A stretch of DNA of 64,000 bases, taken from positions 744,001 to 808,000 of the forward strand of contig OW051495.1 of assembly GCA_932521035.1 (NCBI GenBank), read 5' to 3'. Position 1 is the first letter of the stretch. The number at the start of each line of letters is the position of its first letter. The translations under genes and the position numbers were made by a program. The notes under the pieces are model-generated. The model was not told the DNA's origin and ran no database searches. It worked only from the letters and a program-made list of their open reading frames with translations. The DNA is from Oscheius dolichura (Eukaryota > Nematoda > Chromadorea > Rhabditida > Rhabditidae). Below, piece by piece: positions 11,301 through 23,400 of this stretch.

Positions 11301-12763
11301 CTATTAATACAGTTTTTGATTCTAATATGGAATCCGGGAAACATTTACCGCTTTATTGAAAGGAGTGCCCTCAAGATAATGATTGTCATTCACCTTGGAC
11401 ATATTTTATCCGGAACTGAAACATTTTAACACGGTACCCCATTAAAATGGCAGCCTAGAGAGAAAAAACCACAAATGACGGGAGCGGTATAGTTTTCCTG
11501 GGACAATGCGTTGAATGCACCAGTGGAGCAGCGCGAGCTCGAAATCCCAATCCCACAATGGGAAAACTCTTGGTTTTCCTCGAAAATCTTTTAGAAAAAA
11601 GCAGAAAAAAGGAGATTCTTTCAGGTGGGATCGAGCTATGTCTTATTGCTGCTTTGACCCAGAAAGCCTGGTAAATTCCCTCCCAGGACTGGGGATGGTA
11701 AGCCGAAATTTGGCTAGAATAAAACAGCCCCCGTCCTTTTTCCCACGATGAGAGAAAGACAGAGGATGACCGCTTCTAGAAGCTGTAGAAACCTGATTTT
11801 CAGTGCCGAGATTGAAGACCAGGCTCCTTTGATCGTCAAAACGCTATAAGGTCTCGAAACGCCTTGTCGTTTTCGGTGTCAGATAAGTTTTTGCAATGTT
11901 TTACAGCCTTCTTTTATTTACACTATCAATAAGTTTTCTGCTGTTATCTTGTTTTCAGCCCTACCCCCCAAAGGAAACGACCAGGCGCCATCTGTCATTA
12001 CCGGAAATCTGTCCCCCGAAATTAGTGGTGGTCATCTGTTCTACGAGAGAGCCTCTTTAGCTGCTGTCTCACGCTGTCCCCGCCCGCTTATGACTGTGAC
12101 AGATGGGAGGAGAGCTGCTGACGGCGGGGAACGCATGAATATGAATGAAGAGGCAGCCTAAAGACGCTCACCAAAAACACATTTACATTCCCGGGAAGAT
12201 GGATTTTGACCACGCTTTGGAGGCGAAAAACACATCAACTGACAGGAAGGAGAGGGTAATTAAAAATGTTTGTGAGGGAAAGGGAAAGAGGAATAGGTTG
12301 ATTAGAAAGGAAACGGGCCGAGACGGTTACATGAAGTAGCAGTAGCCTACTTATTTTCCTAAGTAAGAAGAGGGAAACATTTTACTGAATCAAATTATAG
12401 TAGCAGTCGAAATAGAAGATTTTGAAGAGAAATAACTGAATTTGATGGGAAGAGACATGAAAATATAAAGAAAACAGATGGAAAATCGGGAAGATATTCT
12501 GATTACGTTGATAAGTGGTGAAAATATTAAAAATTGGAGTATCTGGCACCAAAAAGACTCCATTCATCCGTTTTAAACAATGTTTTGTTCCCCTTTTATA
12601 GGGGGAAAATGTATTAGTAAAATGGTAGGCGAACGAACGACTTGGAAAAAAAATCAAAAAATCCAGAAATTCCCCCAAATGGGTGAAAGAAGCTACCCAC
12701 CTGAAAACGTCCAAGTCGTGGTTCAGCAATTTCGACAACAAATCCCGAATGCTGTTGTCCCAT
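8356..12763 (-). CDS. Armadillo-repeat protein (ARMC10-like)
   Basis: Seven exons on the minus strand (12763-12701, 11107-10952, 10591-10496, 9948-9814, 9685-9563, 9002-8682, 8553-8356), all phase 0, give 363 aa. The central part is armadillo-like helical repeats: ILYSLQ, then VLSNATAYPANQ, then VALQALTNLTLRIATNE, then VRLLVNLSCCPDL. The asparagine-rich helix ends resemble ARMC10/ARMCX proteins; that assignment is tentative. The start is uncertain: MGQQHSG is in phase with exon 2 across a 1.6-kb intron, but the longer open frame in that exon is out of phase. Exon 6 contains a possible 34-nt intron that is rejected because removing it breaks the frame. A MITE sits in intron 5. Confidence 0.75.
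9175..9329. mobile_element. hAT-type MITE family A, copy 1
   Basis: A 155-bp foldback bounded by GGCTCGG and CCGAGCC with long inner arms (TGCACCCGTAAAGTCTCGG / AGACTTTACGGGTGCA). It is flanked by the perfect 8-bp duplication TAGAATTT (9167-9174 and 9330-9337). The 8-bp target site indicates hAT-type transposase mobilisation. It lies in an intron of the armadillo gene. Confidence 0.88.
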
Positions 12764-13000
12764 AAATGTGCCGAGGAGACGTGGGAGATATTGATTCTCA
12801 CCAATTGGATACTCTCTCTCTCTCTCCCGCGGCTCGGAAGACGGAAGGGAGGCGGGGGGAACGCGGCCCGGACAAGGGGCTGGTTAGAGAGCGGGCGGGG
12901 GCAGAGGGAGAGAAAGAGCCGGAGCTTTTTCCTTTTTCCAAGAGAGAGAGAGAGAGAGAGAGAGTGGAGGAACAGCTGCTTCTGAAAAGGCTGAAAGGTA
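12764..13000 (-). promoter_or_regulatory. CT/GA-rich region upstream of the armadillo gene
   Basis: A CTCTCTCTCTCTC run at about 12810-12824 and a (GA)n run at about 12942-12964 flank a GC-rich core. It lies just upstream of the predicted start at 12763, so it may be promoter DNA. The two runs are inverse complements and could pair. Function is inferred only from position. Confidence 0.35.
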
Positions 13001-14999
13001 ATTGCTGGCAAAAAAAGATTGAAGCCCGCTGTTTGGTCGATGAGAATTGCCCCAGAAGATAATAAGGAACTAATAAATTGGGGGCCAAAACATAAAGAAA
13101 AGGAAAAACGAGCGAATAGGAAAGGAACAATAGGAAACTCTTCAAAAAGACCGGAAAATCACCGATTTTTTTAGGAATTTAGCCAATTTTGGTTGGATTT
13201 TACTGTTCTATTCGACTTTCTCTACCTTTATTAGAGGATAGAAGCTGAAAAATACACGATATTTGGTAGGGGTCTTGGTGGAAAAGAGGGGAAACAAGGC
13301 CGGATAAACTGTTTTATGCTGTGAGAACGAGACAGTGCGGCGACGTGACCAAAAGAGACAATAATATCTTCCCACGGCGGGGAAGAGGAGAGAAAGATTT
13401 CCATAAAATAAGAAGAACTGTTGGGAGAAGACTCTCCCGTGATATTTGTCTTCCAAAGAGTTTGAATTTCCCACAAAAACCGGTTGTGTTAGGCTTAGTA
13501 ATAAGTGGAATAACTACTATAAACGGTCGACCTGAAAATTTCAAGATTGCAACTGAGTGAATTATTCAGTCCGGGCTTATTTCTGTTCATCGAATCCAAA
13601 CTGTTTAGCTTCACATTGGAAAGTTTGTATTCCTGTCGGGAAATTCAGTTCGGTAATCGCCAAACTGAAACAGAACAGAAAGACTGACAGTATTTGAGAA
13701 ACAACAGATTCATTTTGTTACCTTGACTACTTATTGCTCTTTCTGTTCTGTTTCACAAATTGAAGAATTAGAAGGCAGTAATGTTGAACAAGCCCTTGTC
13801 TTCATGTTTTACAGTTGGCAGTGATACATAAGGACGCCAGGAATTTATGATTTGAGCACTATAGACACAGTTATGGTCAGGTGATACTCGTTCGAGTCCT
13901 CCTGCTCCTGAAACAAAAAACAAGAGGTTCAAATTAGTTTCAGGTTAGCTAGATAAAATAACGTTTTCCAACACGATATTGTTTGTCCGGGAAGCAGATT
14001 GCGTTGTAAAAACTTTAACTAGATAGAATGTTCCAAGATGCTTATTTTTAGGTTCTGCTTGTAGTTGTTTGTGTGTTTCACGTCAAATAATCTCTTGAAC
14101 CCTATCAGAAGTTATGCAAACTTAAAGTGCACGCTTATCGGAGTTAGTACAACTCAGCCAGAGATCTGATAAAAAAAAGATTCATCCCGTCCTTTTATTC
14201 TTCCATTCGGTTTTTGAAACCATTGGTTGAAGTCAGGACATGCATCACGACTTCCAACTGTTTTAGCCGGGCTACTTCTTTCATTGCTGCCATGTCTTTC
14301 ATTTTTTTTACAGTAAGATTCTAGAAACCGCTTCATCCGAGAGAATCCCCCCATTTTTCGCTGTCTTCTTTTATTCCATCGACGGCCTTCTTTTCCCTTT
14401 CTTATCAGATTTTTTAGTTGCAATCAAGTGTTGCCAACCACGCGAAACTCTTTCGATCCCTGTCTGGTACCCACTGGGGCCTTATCTCTATGACTCTCGC
14501 TTTTGACCGACACCTTACTGTATCACGACTGGAATTATTCAAAATTCAATGAAATTTTACTGAAAGTACAGAATAACTTGATCATAAATGTTGTCGCTAA
14601 AGCATTTATGCAGCTATTTGGAAAGTTTGGCGAATTGGGAAAAGTTCGCATAAAACTGCAGTAGAATACCGTATCCCTGGATGAACAAGCGGGATTTTGA
14701 TGACCTTCCTAAGGGAAACAACCGCCAGACGATTGAGCTCCCATTTATTTACCCCAGAAAACATATTTGTGAAAATCGATTCTCATTACTCTCCATTCTT
14801 CTTTTTCTGTATACAGTTAATTTACAATATTTAGTAAATGATGAAATTGTTTACGGAATTGAAAGAAGAAGAAAAATCGTTATTTTTGTATCAACGGTAG
14901 GTGATAAGCAGCTGTTGTTTAGGCAATCTTCCCTTGAATTCAATAAAAATATTTTAGACTTTCTAGTATTTTTGGAAGGAGAGCTGATAATTTCATAGG
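13001..14999. other. Intergenic region, no gene recognised
   Basis: Between the divergently read armadillo gene (-) and the first carboxylesterase (+). Open frames here are short, lack family signatures and do not join into a phased model on either strand. It probably holds the upstream regions of both genes. Confidence 0.5.
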
Positions 15000-17900
15000 A
15001 TGAAATGGCTTCCAGTTTTTCTCCTTTTTACTGTTCTACTAGCGAGTGAAATACACTACAAGATTGTAGAAACTCGGTAATTCCGAGTTTTTTTGGATTT
15101 TTAGAACAAGTTCTTCAGATTTGGAGCAATTAGAGGACGAAGAGTTGACTCCTACGGCGGACAGAGTGGATTTGTCTTCGCGGGGATACCACTGGCAAAG
15201 AAACCGACTGATGAATTACGGTAGGTACAGCTTTCTTCTGGTTTATTCCTTTTTTTTGACTGTTGTGCTCAAATTATAATAACAGGCGGAGAAGTACCGT
15301 AAAATAAAACAGGCATTTTCAAAAAAGAAGGAAAATTTTTCTCGTTGCGATTTTCCGATATAAGATTGCCAAATTTGACCTTTTGCTCAATATTTGTACT
15401 TGTGTTGAAACACCGCCAATTTTTAACTTTTTCTGGAGAAAAATACCCATTTTCAGCTTCAAATCTCCCGTTGATCCTGATCCATGGCTAGAAATTCTCG
15501 ACGCGTTTCACTACCGGGATGCTTGTCTCTCTGATCCCGCGTAAGTCTGCTCTACAGTACTTTTTATTCCTCTTCTTCCAGAAAAACCTATACCAAAGAG
15601 GGAAAAGGCCCCGTTTCAGAAGATTGTCTCTATTTGAACTTATTCACAAGCGAACATTGTTTAGAAAAGGTTCATTTCTCTTAAATTTGTGCCCTGAAAT
15701 CGCTAAAATTTAGGGGAATTGTTCAATAATAGCGTTTGTTCACGGCGGAGGGATGAAATATCAATCACCGGCTTCTTTTCGAATGGAACCCGTTATCAAC
15801 AACTTTGCTAATGAGGTATTTTCTCACCAATGAAATAAACGACCGAAAATTGGAAATTCTGTCCTTGATAAGAGGACAATGAAACTTTACAACAACAAAA
15901 AATCAATCCACAGGGAAAAAAAATAGAAAAAAAAGATGAATTCTGGTGTTTTCTCGCTCTCCACAGATTACATTAGAGCTACTATAAACCGGAAACTTTT
16001 AATCCTCCAGTAAAACAAAAGAATAATTGAAATGTGCCCAGTAAGAAAAAAAAAGAAAGTTATTGTCGCTTCGAGTAATTCTTATAACCAAAGGAGGCGT
16101 ATATTTCTCAATGTAGTAGGGCTGTATTACGTCCAAAAAAAACTATACAACCACCCAATACATGGGCAAACGCGTTACTTACCCTTGCTTCAGTCAAAGT
16201 GTGTGGGCTACAGGTTTTGTTGTCTGGTCGGTTGAGATGTGACTGGGTTCATTAGAATCGTCTTGATGTGCTCTCCAACTAGGTCTTTGAATTTTTAAAA
16301 TCGACCAAGAAATGACCAAGATACGGATACAAACACCCGACAATACAGTCTAGGTCCCAAAAACGGGCGCGCCCGGAATGCGAATTACCGTATCAAGTAT
16401 GATCGGTTTCAATAGTTTCATATAACCCTCTCCCTGCTAAAATTCATCGTTTTTTAGAACCGTTTAGCGTTTTGAACAATTTTCCAGGAACGTAATGTGA
16501 TCGTCGTCTTCCTTCCCTATAGAATGGGAGCGCCTGGAACATTTCACCTCACGGACCAGTTCAACACTTCCGCTGACACCAATATCCTATTCCGAGGTCG
16601 ATTTTTGATCATTGTTTGAAGTACAAAGCTTTTTCAGACATTCTCTTCGGATTACACTGGATACAGCGGGAAATCCAAGCATTTGGAGGGAATCCAAAAC
16701 GAGTAACGCTAATGGGCCATAGCGCGGGAGCAATGGCTACCAAATTTGTGAGTATTACTGTATTTTTCTCCCGTTTTGGGAACTGTTTAATAAGGGAAGC
16801 TTCCATAACCTAGCAGTGAATTATTTTGAATAATTGTTTTTAGGCTCTTCTCTCCCCCGCCTTCGAGGGTCTTTTCTCCCAAGCGATTATTATGAGCAGC
16901 CCCAATCCGGCTGATATTTCTACCAGTAAGAAAGCCAAAAACTCAGTTCAATTCCCCATTTTCAGTAGCAAATATGAAATTTTCAAGAAAAATCGCTGTA
17001 AACCTGAAGTGTGCCGAAGAAATAAAGGAATTTAGCGATCCGGGCCGAGTTGAGAAGGTATTTTCCATCATTTTCGGCTACAAACCAGGGCTGGGCGAAA
17101 CATCGGTATCGGGTATCGGCGATATCGGCGCCGATATGTATCGAAAATCAATATCGAAATTTCGATATGCCTCCCACCGATATATCGGTATCGGTATCGG
17201 TGACCGATATGAAAACACATATCGGTATCGGTATCGGACCGATATGTCAATTTCACACCGATATCAAAAGCCGATATTCGCGCGCAAATGGCGCGGAACA
17301 CGGTGTGGTCCCACCAAATATTTATCTGTAGCGCCAGACAAAACCATGGATCCTCTCGTTTTTTGGTCAGATAAAAATAATGCTCCTAAGTTCCCCAATG
17401 TACTCAAGCTGGCGAAGATGTACTTGTGCTGCCCAAGCACAAGCAGTGAGAGTGAGCGTTCTTTTAGCGCTGCTCGACTCATCGTCTCTGATCTTCGGGG
17501 TAGTCTTTCCTCGGATGTATTTAAAATGCTACTGGTTATAAACTGTTATAAACTTAAAAATGTTATAAACTTAAACAGCCATTTGCTTGCCTAATTTCTT
17601 CTTGTTTTCGTTTTTTGCTGTTATGTTTTGTTATTGGTGGAATAAAAAGTATTTTTCATTGTCTTCTGAGTCGGAACACCCTGAAAAACTAATGGCAAAA
17701 AAGCAAAAAAATTTGACCGCACCGGGATTCGAACCCTTGACCTTTTTATCCATATCGGCATATCGGTATCGGTTTCCGATAAAATCGCCGATATATCGGT
17801 ATCGGTATCGACTGAAAATTCAAGTATCGCCCAACCCTGCTACAAACACATCGAATTTTATTTCTGTCAAATCTTTTTTTTCTGTAAAACCATAAAAGTT

Positions 17901-20237
17901 CTATCACAGACGAAAAATATTCGTGGACAATTCAAATGGATGCGTACAGTTTCATCTATACTTTTATTTTTTTCAGTAGTTTTATAGCCAAACATCTGAT
18001 TCAGATAATTTCCTGTATGAGAAGCCGATCCACCGAGGAGATTCTAGCAGAGCAGCTGAATATTTTCGACAACGAAGTAGAAGTAACTTATGGTCCTTGG
18101 ATCGACGGCGATGTGAGTTCTTCTTCTTCTCTTTCCATTTTTAATTTCCACCCTAAACCACCATCTTTCAGATTTTCCCCGATTATATGCAACAAATGAT
18201 GAAAAATGTGAAGGAAACGAAGTTGTTGATAGGATCAGTGGCTTATGAATTCGTAAATATGAGGTGATTCTCAATATCAGCAATATATGAACTATTAGAG
18301 AAACAGAGAAAGCTCAACTTTTTAACCTTTCATAAAACATCAGAATACTCAAAATTTGGAAACCCTGATTTTTTATGTAATTTCTCTCTATTTTTTAATG
18401 TTTTTGTAGTGGTTTATGTCTAAAAATATCCACTAATGTTCGAGAACCCGCTTTTCTAACCAGCTTTTTACCCCCATTTATTTTCCAAATCTTTGAATAA
18501 TTTCCAGATACGCCTTCAATGAGAAAGGAGATCTGCTACTGGACCGCTTGCATGAAGCCTGTTGGACGTTGGCTTACCTGATGAATTTTGAAAAACCACA
18601 AGAATTCATCGAAATATGCATGGCTTTCTATAGAAAAGGTGCTTTTTTTCAACATGTAGTGGAAAGATAAGAAATCTGCGGAGTCAGAGATGAATAACTC
18701 GCCCTTGAAACCCAACAAATTACTCCCACCAATTTTCAGGAAATCGAGTAATTCACCTGGAAGATGACCGCTCCATTCATTACGGAGTAGGAGAACTGGC
18801 CAACCAGGTGGCCGCAGCTGGAGGAAAGGTGTTTGTCTACAGGTAAGGAGGGGATACTGTAGCTATTCAAAGAAACCTCACATTTTTCTCTATGAATTTA
18901 CACTATTTTCGAGTTATTTTCAAGATTTTATCCGTTTGGCGCATCATTTATCTTGGCAAATATTCAAAAGGAAGAATTTCAATGTTTTTTGGAACTTTAC
19001 AGGCCATTTTTGTTATCAAAATGTAGCCCACAATTTTCTCTATGAATACAGCTATTTTTAGAAAGTTTTGCTTGTAATTTAAAGAAATGGCAACTCAAAA
19101 AAGGCGCTTTTTCTTCTGTAGTAAAGAAATTACTGTAATGGTTCCATTTCAGTTATAATTATGCCCTGGCTGGTCGAGCTTATGACAAATACACCTACAG
19201 AGGCGGCTACCACCCAGATCATACGGAAGAATACGTCAGTTTTATGTTTTTCTTATTTAGCTGTTCTTCTCGGAATTCCCTAGTTTTTTCCTTCCATGGA
19301 GATTTAGATTTATGTCTTTGGGCTCCATCGAAATGACGACTTCATGACCCCGAAAGACTATGAAATTGAGAGGATTTTTACTGGAATGATTGCTAATTTT
19401 GTGAATTACGGTGATCCCAGTTATTATGGCTATCAGTGGGCAGAATGGCAGCAAGAGAAGAGGAACTATTTTGATATTGGTATGTTACAGAGAGGATTCA
19501 TTAGAATCATGGGGGAGACTCTGTACTGCGCCGAGCTTTTGAAAATAAACATGGGTAAATAACAAGCTATAGCCCATTTCTAACGGATATTCCTCGGGAA
19601 AACCTCTTCGCTACGGGACCAGGGAGTTTTCAAACCTGGTCACATAGCGGAGACGCGCCGTCAAATTTGAATCGGTGGAATATCCGTTAGAAATGGACTA
19701 CAGCTCGTTTCTGCTTCTCTATTTTGGGGAATTTAGTTGTTTATGGTCTTCAGTAAGAGATTTGGTATCCTGGAAAGGGATAAATAGATGAAAATTTGAA
19801 AACCCGCCCCGATCGCACTCAATTATCGAATAGCAATGCGTTTTATTAAAAACTCATAGTAAAACAGTAATTTTTCCAGATTTCAATGAAAATCTACGAA
19901 TGCCTGGAATGAAGAGCGGCTTCCATGGGGATGTAATAGACTTTTATGATAAAATTGTTCCAAAGTTAGTTTATTTTGAGCTGAACTCTTGAAAAACAGC
20001 TTTAGACTAGCTGGCAGCCCTTCTCCCCTGCTAGAATTCCCAAAAAAGGCTGATATTGTCATGTTTATGGACGTATTCAATGGAATGAGTGAGTTTTCAA
20101 CCTTCGTCGAATCATGGAATGGTTTAGCCGCCTTCTGGAGCAATAATACCTTCGATAAAACAATAGAAGCAATGACGGAAAGCTATTGGATGTGGAGGGA
20201 GCATATCGAATATTTAGAGAGGAAGCAGGGGGCTTGA
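15000..20237 (+). CDS. Carboxylesterase, type B, secreted (paralogue 1)
   Basis: Seventeen exons in consistent phase (15000-15076, 15119-15220, 15457-15540, 15582-15669, 15714-15815, 16488-16596, 16638-16747, 16844-16925, 16966-17057, 18005-18112, 18172-18263, 18508-18638, 18740-18842, 19153-19234, 19308-19479, 19880-19964, 20000-20237) give 618 aa. An N-terminal hydrophobic segment ([15 protein letters not shown]) is a signal peptide. HGGG is the oxyanion hole, GHSAG holds the nucleophilic serine, the glutamate in [10 protein letters not shown] and the histidine in HTEEY complete the likely triad. EDCLYLN is the second family signature. No C-terminal membrane anchor is seen, unlike paralogue 2. 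Intron 9 contains a hAT element and intron 15 a foldback repeat. Confidence 0.92.
16140..16385 (+). repeat. Dispersed repeat R1, copy in esterase 1 intron
   Basis: Contains GTGTGGGCTACAGG, CTCTCCAACTAGGTC and AAACGGGCGCGCCCG, the landmarks of repeat R1, in intron 5. Confidence 0.75.
17086..17839 (+). mobile_element. Short hAT transposon, complete with target duplication
   Basis: A 754-bp element begins CAGGGCTGGGCGA and ends TCGCCCAACCCTG, matching terminal inverted repeats of hAT type (CAGGG start). It is flanked by the perfect 8-bp duplication CTACAAAC (17078-17085 and 17840-17847). Subterminal zones are packed with CGATAT/GGTATCG repeats that would suit transposase binding. Only the C-terminal part of a transposase remains inside (17275-17594). 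It lies in intron 9 of the first carboxylesterase; removing element and duplication leaves a normal 185-nt intron. Confidence 0.93.
17275..17594 (+). pseudogene. hAT transposase remnant, dimerisation domain only
   Basis: The frame encodes [20 protein letters not shown] followed by SERSFSAA and [18 protein letters not shown]. This is the hATC dimerisation domain (the P-S-T-S and E-R-x-F-S pattern) near the C-terminus of hAT transposases. The zinc finger and most of the catalytic domain are absent, so the element cannot move by itself. The C-terminal part of the frame is open to the TAA. Confidence 0.85.
19567..19706. repeat. Foldback repeat family C, copy 1
   Basis: Inverted ends: CTATAGCCCATTTCTAACGG on the left, CCGTTAGAAATGGACTACAG on the right, in intron 15 of esterase 1. 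A clearly related copy is at 41408-41527 and a more distant one at 48500-48645; a half copy starts near 28857. Confidence 0.7.
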
Positions 20238-20441
20238 AGTCGCTAGATTTTGAAAATTCAACAATTTGAAGGGACTTCCCATAAAATTCGGCGTTTAGGG
20301 CTTACTGTAGCCAGTTTTTTTTCTAAATGTTGTGATACTCTTCTATTGCAATATTTCCTAGTACTATCCCTAACAATAATTACATTTGTTGAATCTTTTA
20401 TAATAAATTTTATAGAAATCCTATCTACCATGTTATTTTCC

Positions 20442-23400
20442 CTATAAATGATGGCAAATATGTCGAATCAGTGGTCGAACTCTTTCCAAACCAGGCGGAG
20501 TCAAATGCCGCGCTTTTGTAAAGTAAGCCACATGATATTTAGGGTCATAAATCTGGAAACTTTGTACATTTTAATCAAGACGTACTTACCTTAAACTCTC
20601 CGTTAATATAAAATTGTGTTGCGTAATCGAATAGCTCGCATTTTGAGCAGCCCTGGACCAGGCGATACATCCGTTGTTTAGCCGCCAAAAAACGGGGGCC
20701 AAAGTCCAGTAATTCACTCTGAAAATCAGATTTTCTTGGGAAAGTTCCTCCCTAAAACTGACGTCTTTAAATCCCCTCCCGTGCCTCAAATAATCATTCA
20801 ACGTCCAGGTGATTCTCTCCGGAAATGGAGGAAAGGCATCCAGAATGAAGATCTTCTTCTTTACGAGTTTTTCCAAAGCCGCTAGCCGGCTGATTGCCGT
20901 GGCGAAATTCTGATCATCAAAGGGATTCGTCCCGTTGGTTATTTCCATACCATTCATGTGCCTGAAGTTTTATATATTAGTTTATTATACGCTACAGTAT
21001 GCCACGGATCGGTTTAGGTTATTTTTTTTCTAGATTTGTATGAATTGCAGCCGAATTTTGAGCACGCCATCGTTTTGCCTATTTCTGGGCTATTTATGGA
21101 CCATTTAAAAAAATTTAAAACGCTACGTGTACAGTTCTCCGTGATCAATGTTACTAGATAGATCCGAGCCCGAAGTAAGCTGCCAAAAAAACAGGCCGGC
21201 CAAATATTTGGATGTGTCTCCATCTATGGTTCAGACAAGAATAATGCTGCTGTTTTGAGCCAATTTTATAAAATACCAACGTTTTTTGGTGGTAAATATC
21301 TTGCTCGTCCGCTCACCTAGGAATAATGAACAGTACATCCGGTTTAATTTCCTCCGCGGCAGCCTGAAACAGCCCATCGATGCCGGCGCAGTCAAAGTTA
21401 TGGAGGACAGTACGGTAAAGTGGCTCACAACCTGAAATTCTCCTCTCTTTTTGACCTAAATTGGGGGTTACCGCCTATAGCACTGATGTAAATAGAAGAG
21501 AAGACATCCCGGCATTCGGTGTGAACAACACCCATTACATTTTGAGCATAGCTGTTTCCAATCACGAGGAGGGTTAGGGGCGGCTTGCCGGTGATATTCT
21601 TCTTCTAAAAAAGGGAATTTTTTAATACGTTAGACGGTAAAACTGAATCCAGCAAGACAATTTTGGTTTCTCATCCTATTTTGGTCCTGAAGCGCTTTTT
21701 CTTCTCGAAAACGAACTAGCTTTTGGGATAGGTCCCGATAGTCCGCTTCCCTGCACCCGTAAGGTTTCGGCAGCTGGATCATCTTTATTCAAAACTGTTG
21801 CTTTGACTTGCCGAGACTTTACGGGTGCAGAGGATCGGACTGGGCGGATTCCAAAGGTAAATCTATTGTGAGTCTATTGTGAGAGATCACTTCCAAACTA
21901 TTGCTGAATTTCGGGAATGTTTGCGTTCTCCCAGGTGTATTGTCCTATTTGTTGAACCCCCTCTGTCCTTTTAATTTTCCCCGCTTGTTTTGCCAATCTA
22001 GCGCTCTTTAAAAACAGACCTCTCCCACTTGACACCTCACTTCCTTGGATATATTTGTTTTGATCCTATTAACACAGGGAAAGGCATGCAGTCGGCCCAT
22101 GTCTCTGGCATCGAACTGCTCGTTTAGTTGGGCTCTTGTCTCTATAAAACATAAATTCTAGAAGGATACAAATACTGTAAAACAGAGATAATAGACGCGC
22201 AGGCTCCGTAAGCGCGCTCCGTAAAACTGCTCCATCTAACAACACCCAAAATGGCTATTTTTCTCATTTTTTTCTGTACCAAAAGGTTCTACATAATCTG
22301 GAGACTCTTACAAAGCAAAAAAAATAAAGAAGGTATCAAAATTTCCGGAAATATGAGGAAAATATATAGGATGTCCGTAGGTCGCGCTTACCGCTGGCGC
22401 GCGTTTACTACCAGTCTTACTGTAATTTTATACCGTTCGTCATGTTTTCGTATCCCATTGGGCCTAGTTCCAGATGATCAGAGGCGAAAATAAAGGGGGT
22501 CTCGGCTTCTTCTTCATGATGAGAGGCATTATTACGGGTTACCGGGGTATCAAGGCTGACAGACGGCAATCGGCCTAAAATTCTGATTTTATCTCTGGAA
22601 AATGGGGAAGAACTGACCATAAATCTGATGAAGAGCCACTCCATTGACTACCAACAGGATAAATAAGAACTGTGTAGTGGTTCTCTTTTCCCATTTTAAA
22701 TAAAACCGCTCAAAACCGTAGTGAATAATCAGGGAGATCAAAAAGGATCCAGTCATTGCGTAGAAGAGCTCTAAAACAGTTTTACACAGATTCAGGGTCA
22801 ACAAGAACCTATTTCACTACCGAAGCCATTAATTTTACACAGAGCAACCACCGGCCAATGGACGAGATACCAACAGTAGGAGATCTCCCCAAGGAATACG
22901 AGGAGCTCATTTTCTAGCAGGAAGCTACCCTCTCCTAGATAGACAATAAGACCAGTTAGGAGAATTGTATTCAACCTGGAAAGGAAAGAATCTACCGCAG
23001 GAAAGCAAGGGCCAATTTTGGAATGGGCTCGATTTGGTTCGGTACCCTGTAGTCCGACCGCCCCCACCCGTAATGTCTAGGCAGGACAAATACCTAAAGG
23101 CGTCACAGCTTTGTAACAGATTTGAATAAAGATGGTCCTCCTGCCGAGACTTTACGGGTGCAGGGATTGGACTATCGAGGGCCGATCACTCGATTTTGGG
23201 CATGTCAGAAGATACTTGCTCTTCATCTCGGGCTATTTTCGGGTAAAACAATAGAGAGGACGAATTACCCCTCAAGCAACCATATTCGCGTAACCAAACC
23301 TATGCCATTCGATAGATCTCTTCACGCTGAATAACTTTGTAAGTCATCGCAACGAAGGAGAACCTCGTTTTAGCGAATTACAGCTTCCGGGAGAATTATT

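Noticed and set aside
12382..13011. A 209-codon minus-strand open frame
   Set aside because: Only 12701-12763 is used, in another frame that is in phase with the next exon; the long frame is driven by CT/GA repeats.
16974..17594. A 206-codon frame joining esterase exon 9 to the transposase tail
   Set aside because: It crosses a splice donor and the hAT end; the fusion is a chance read-through.
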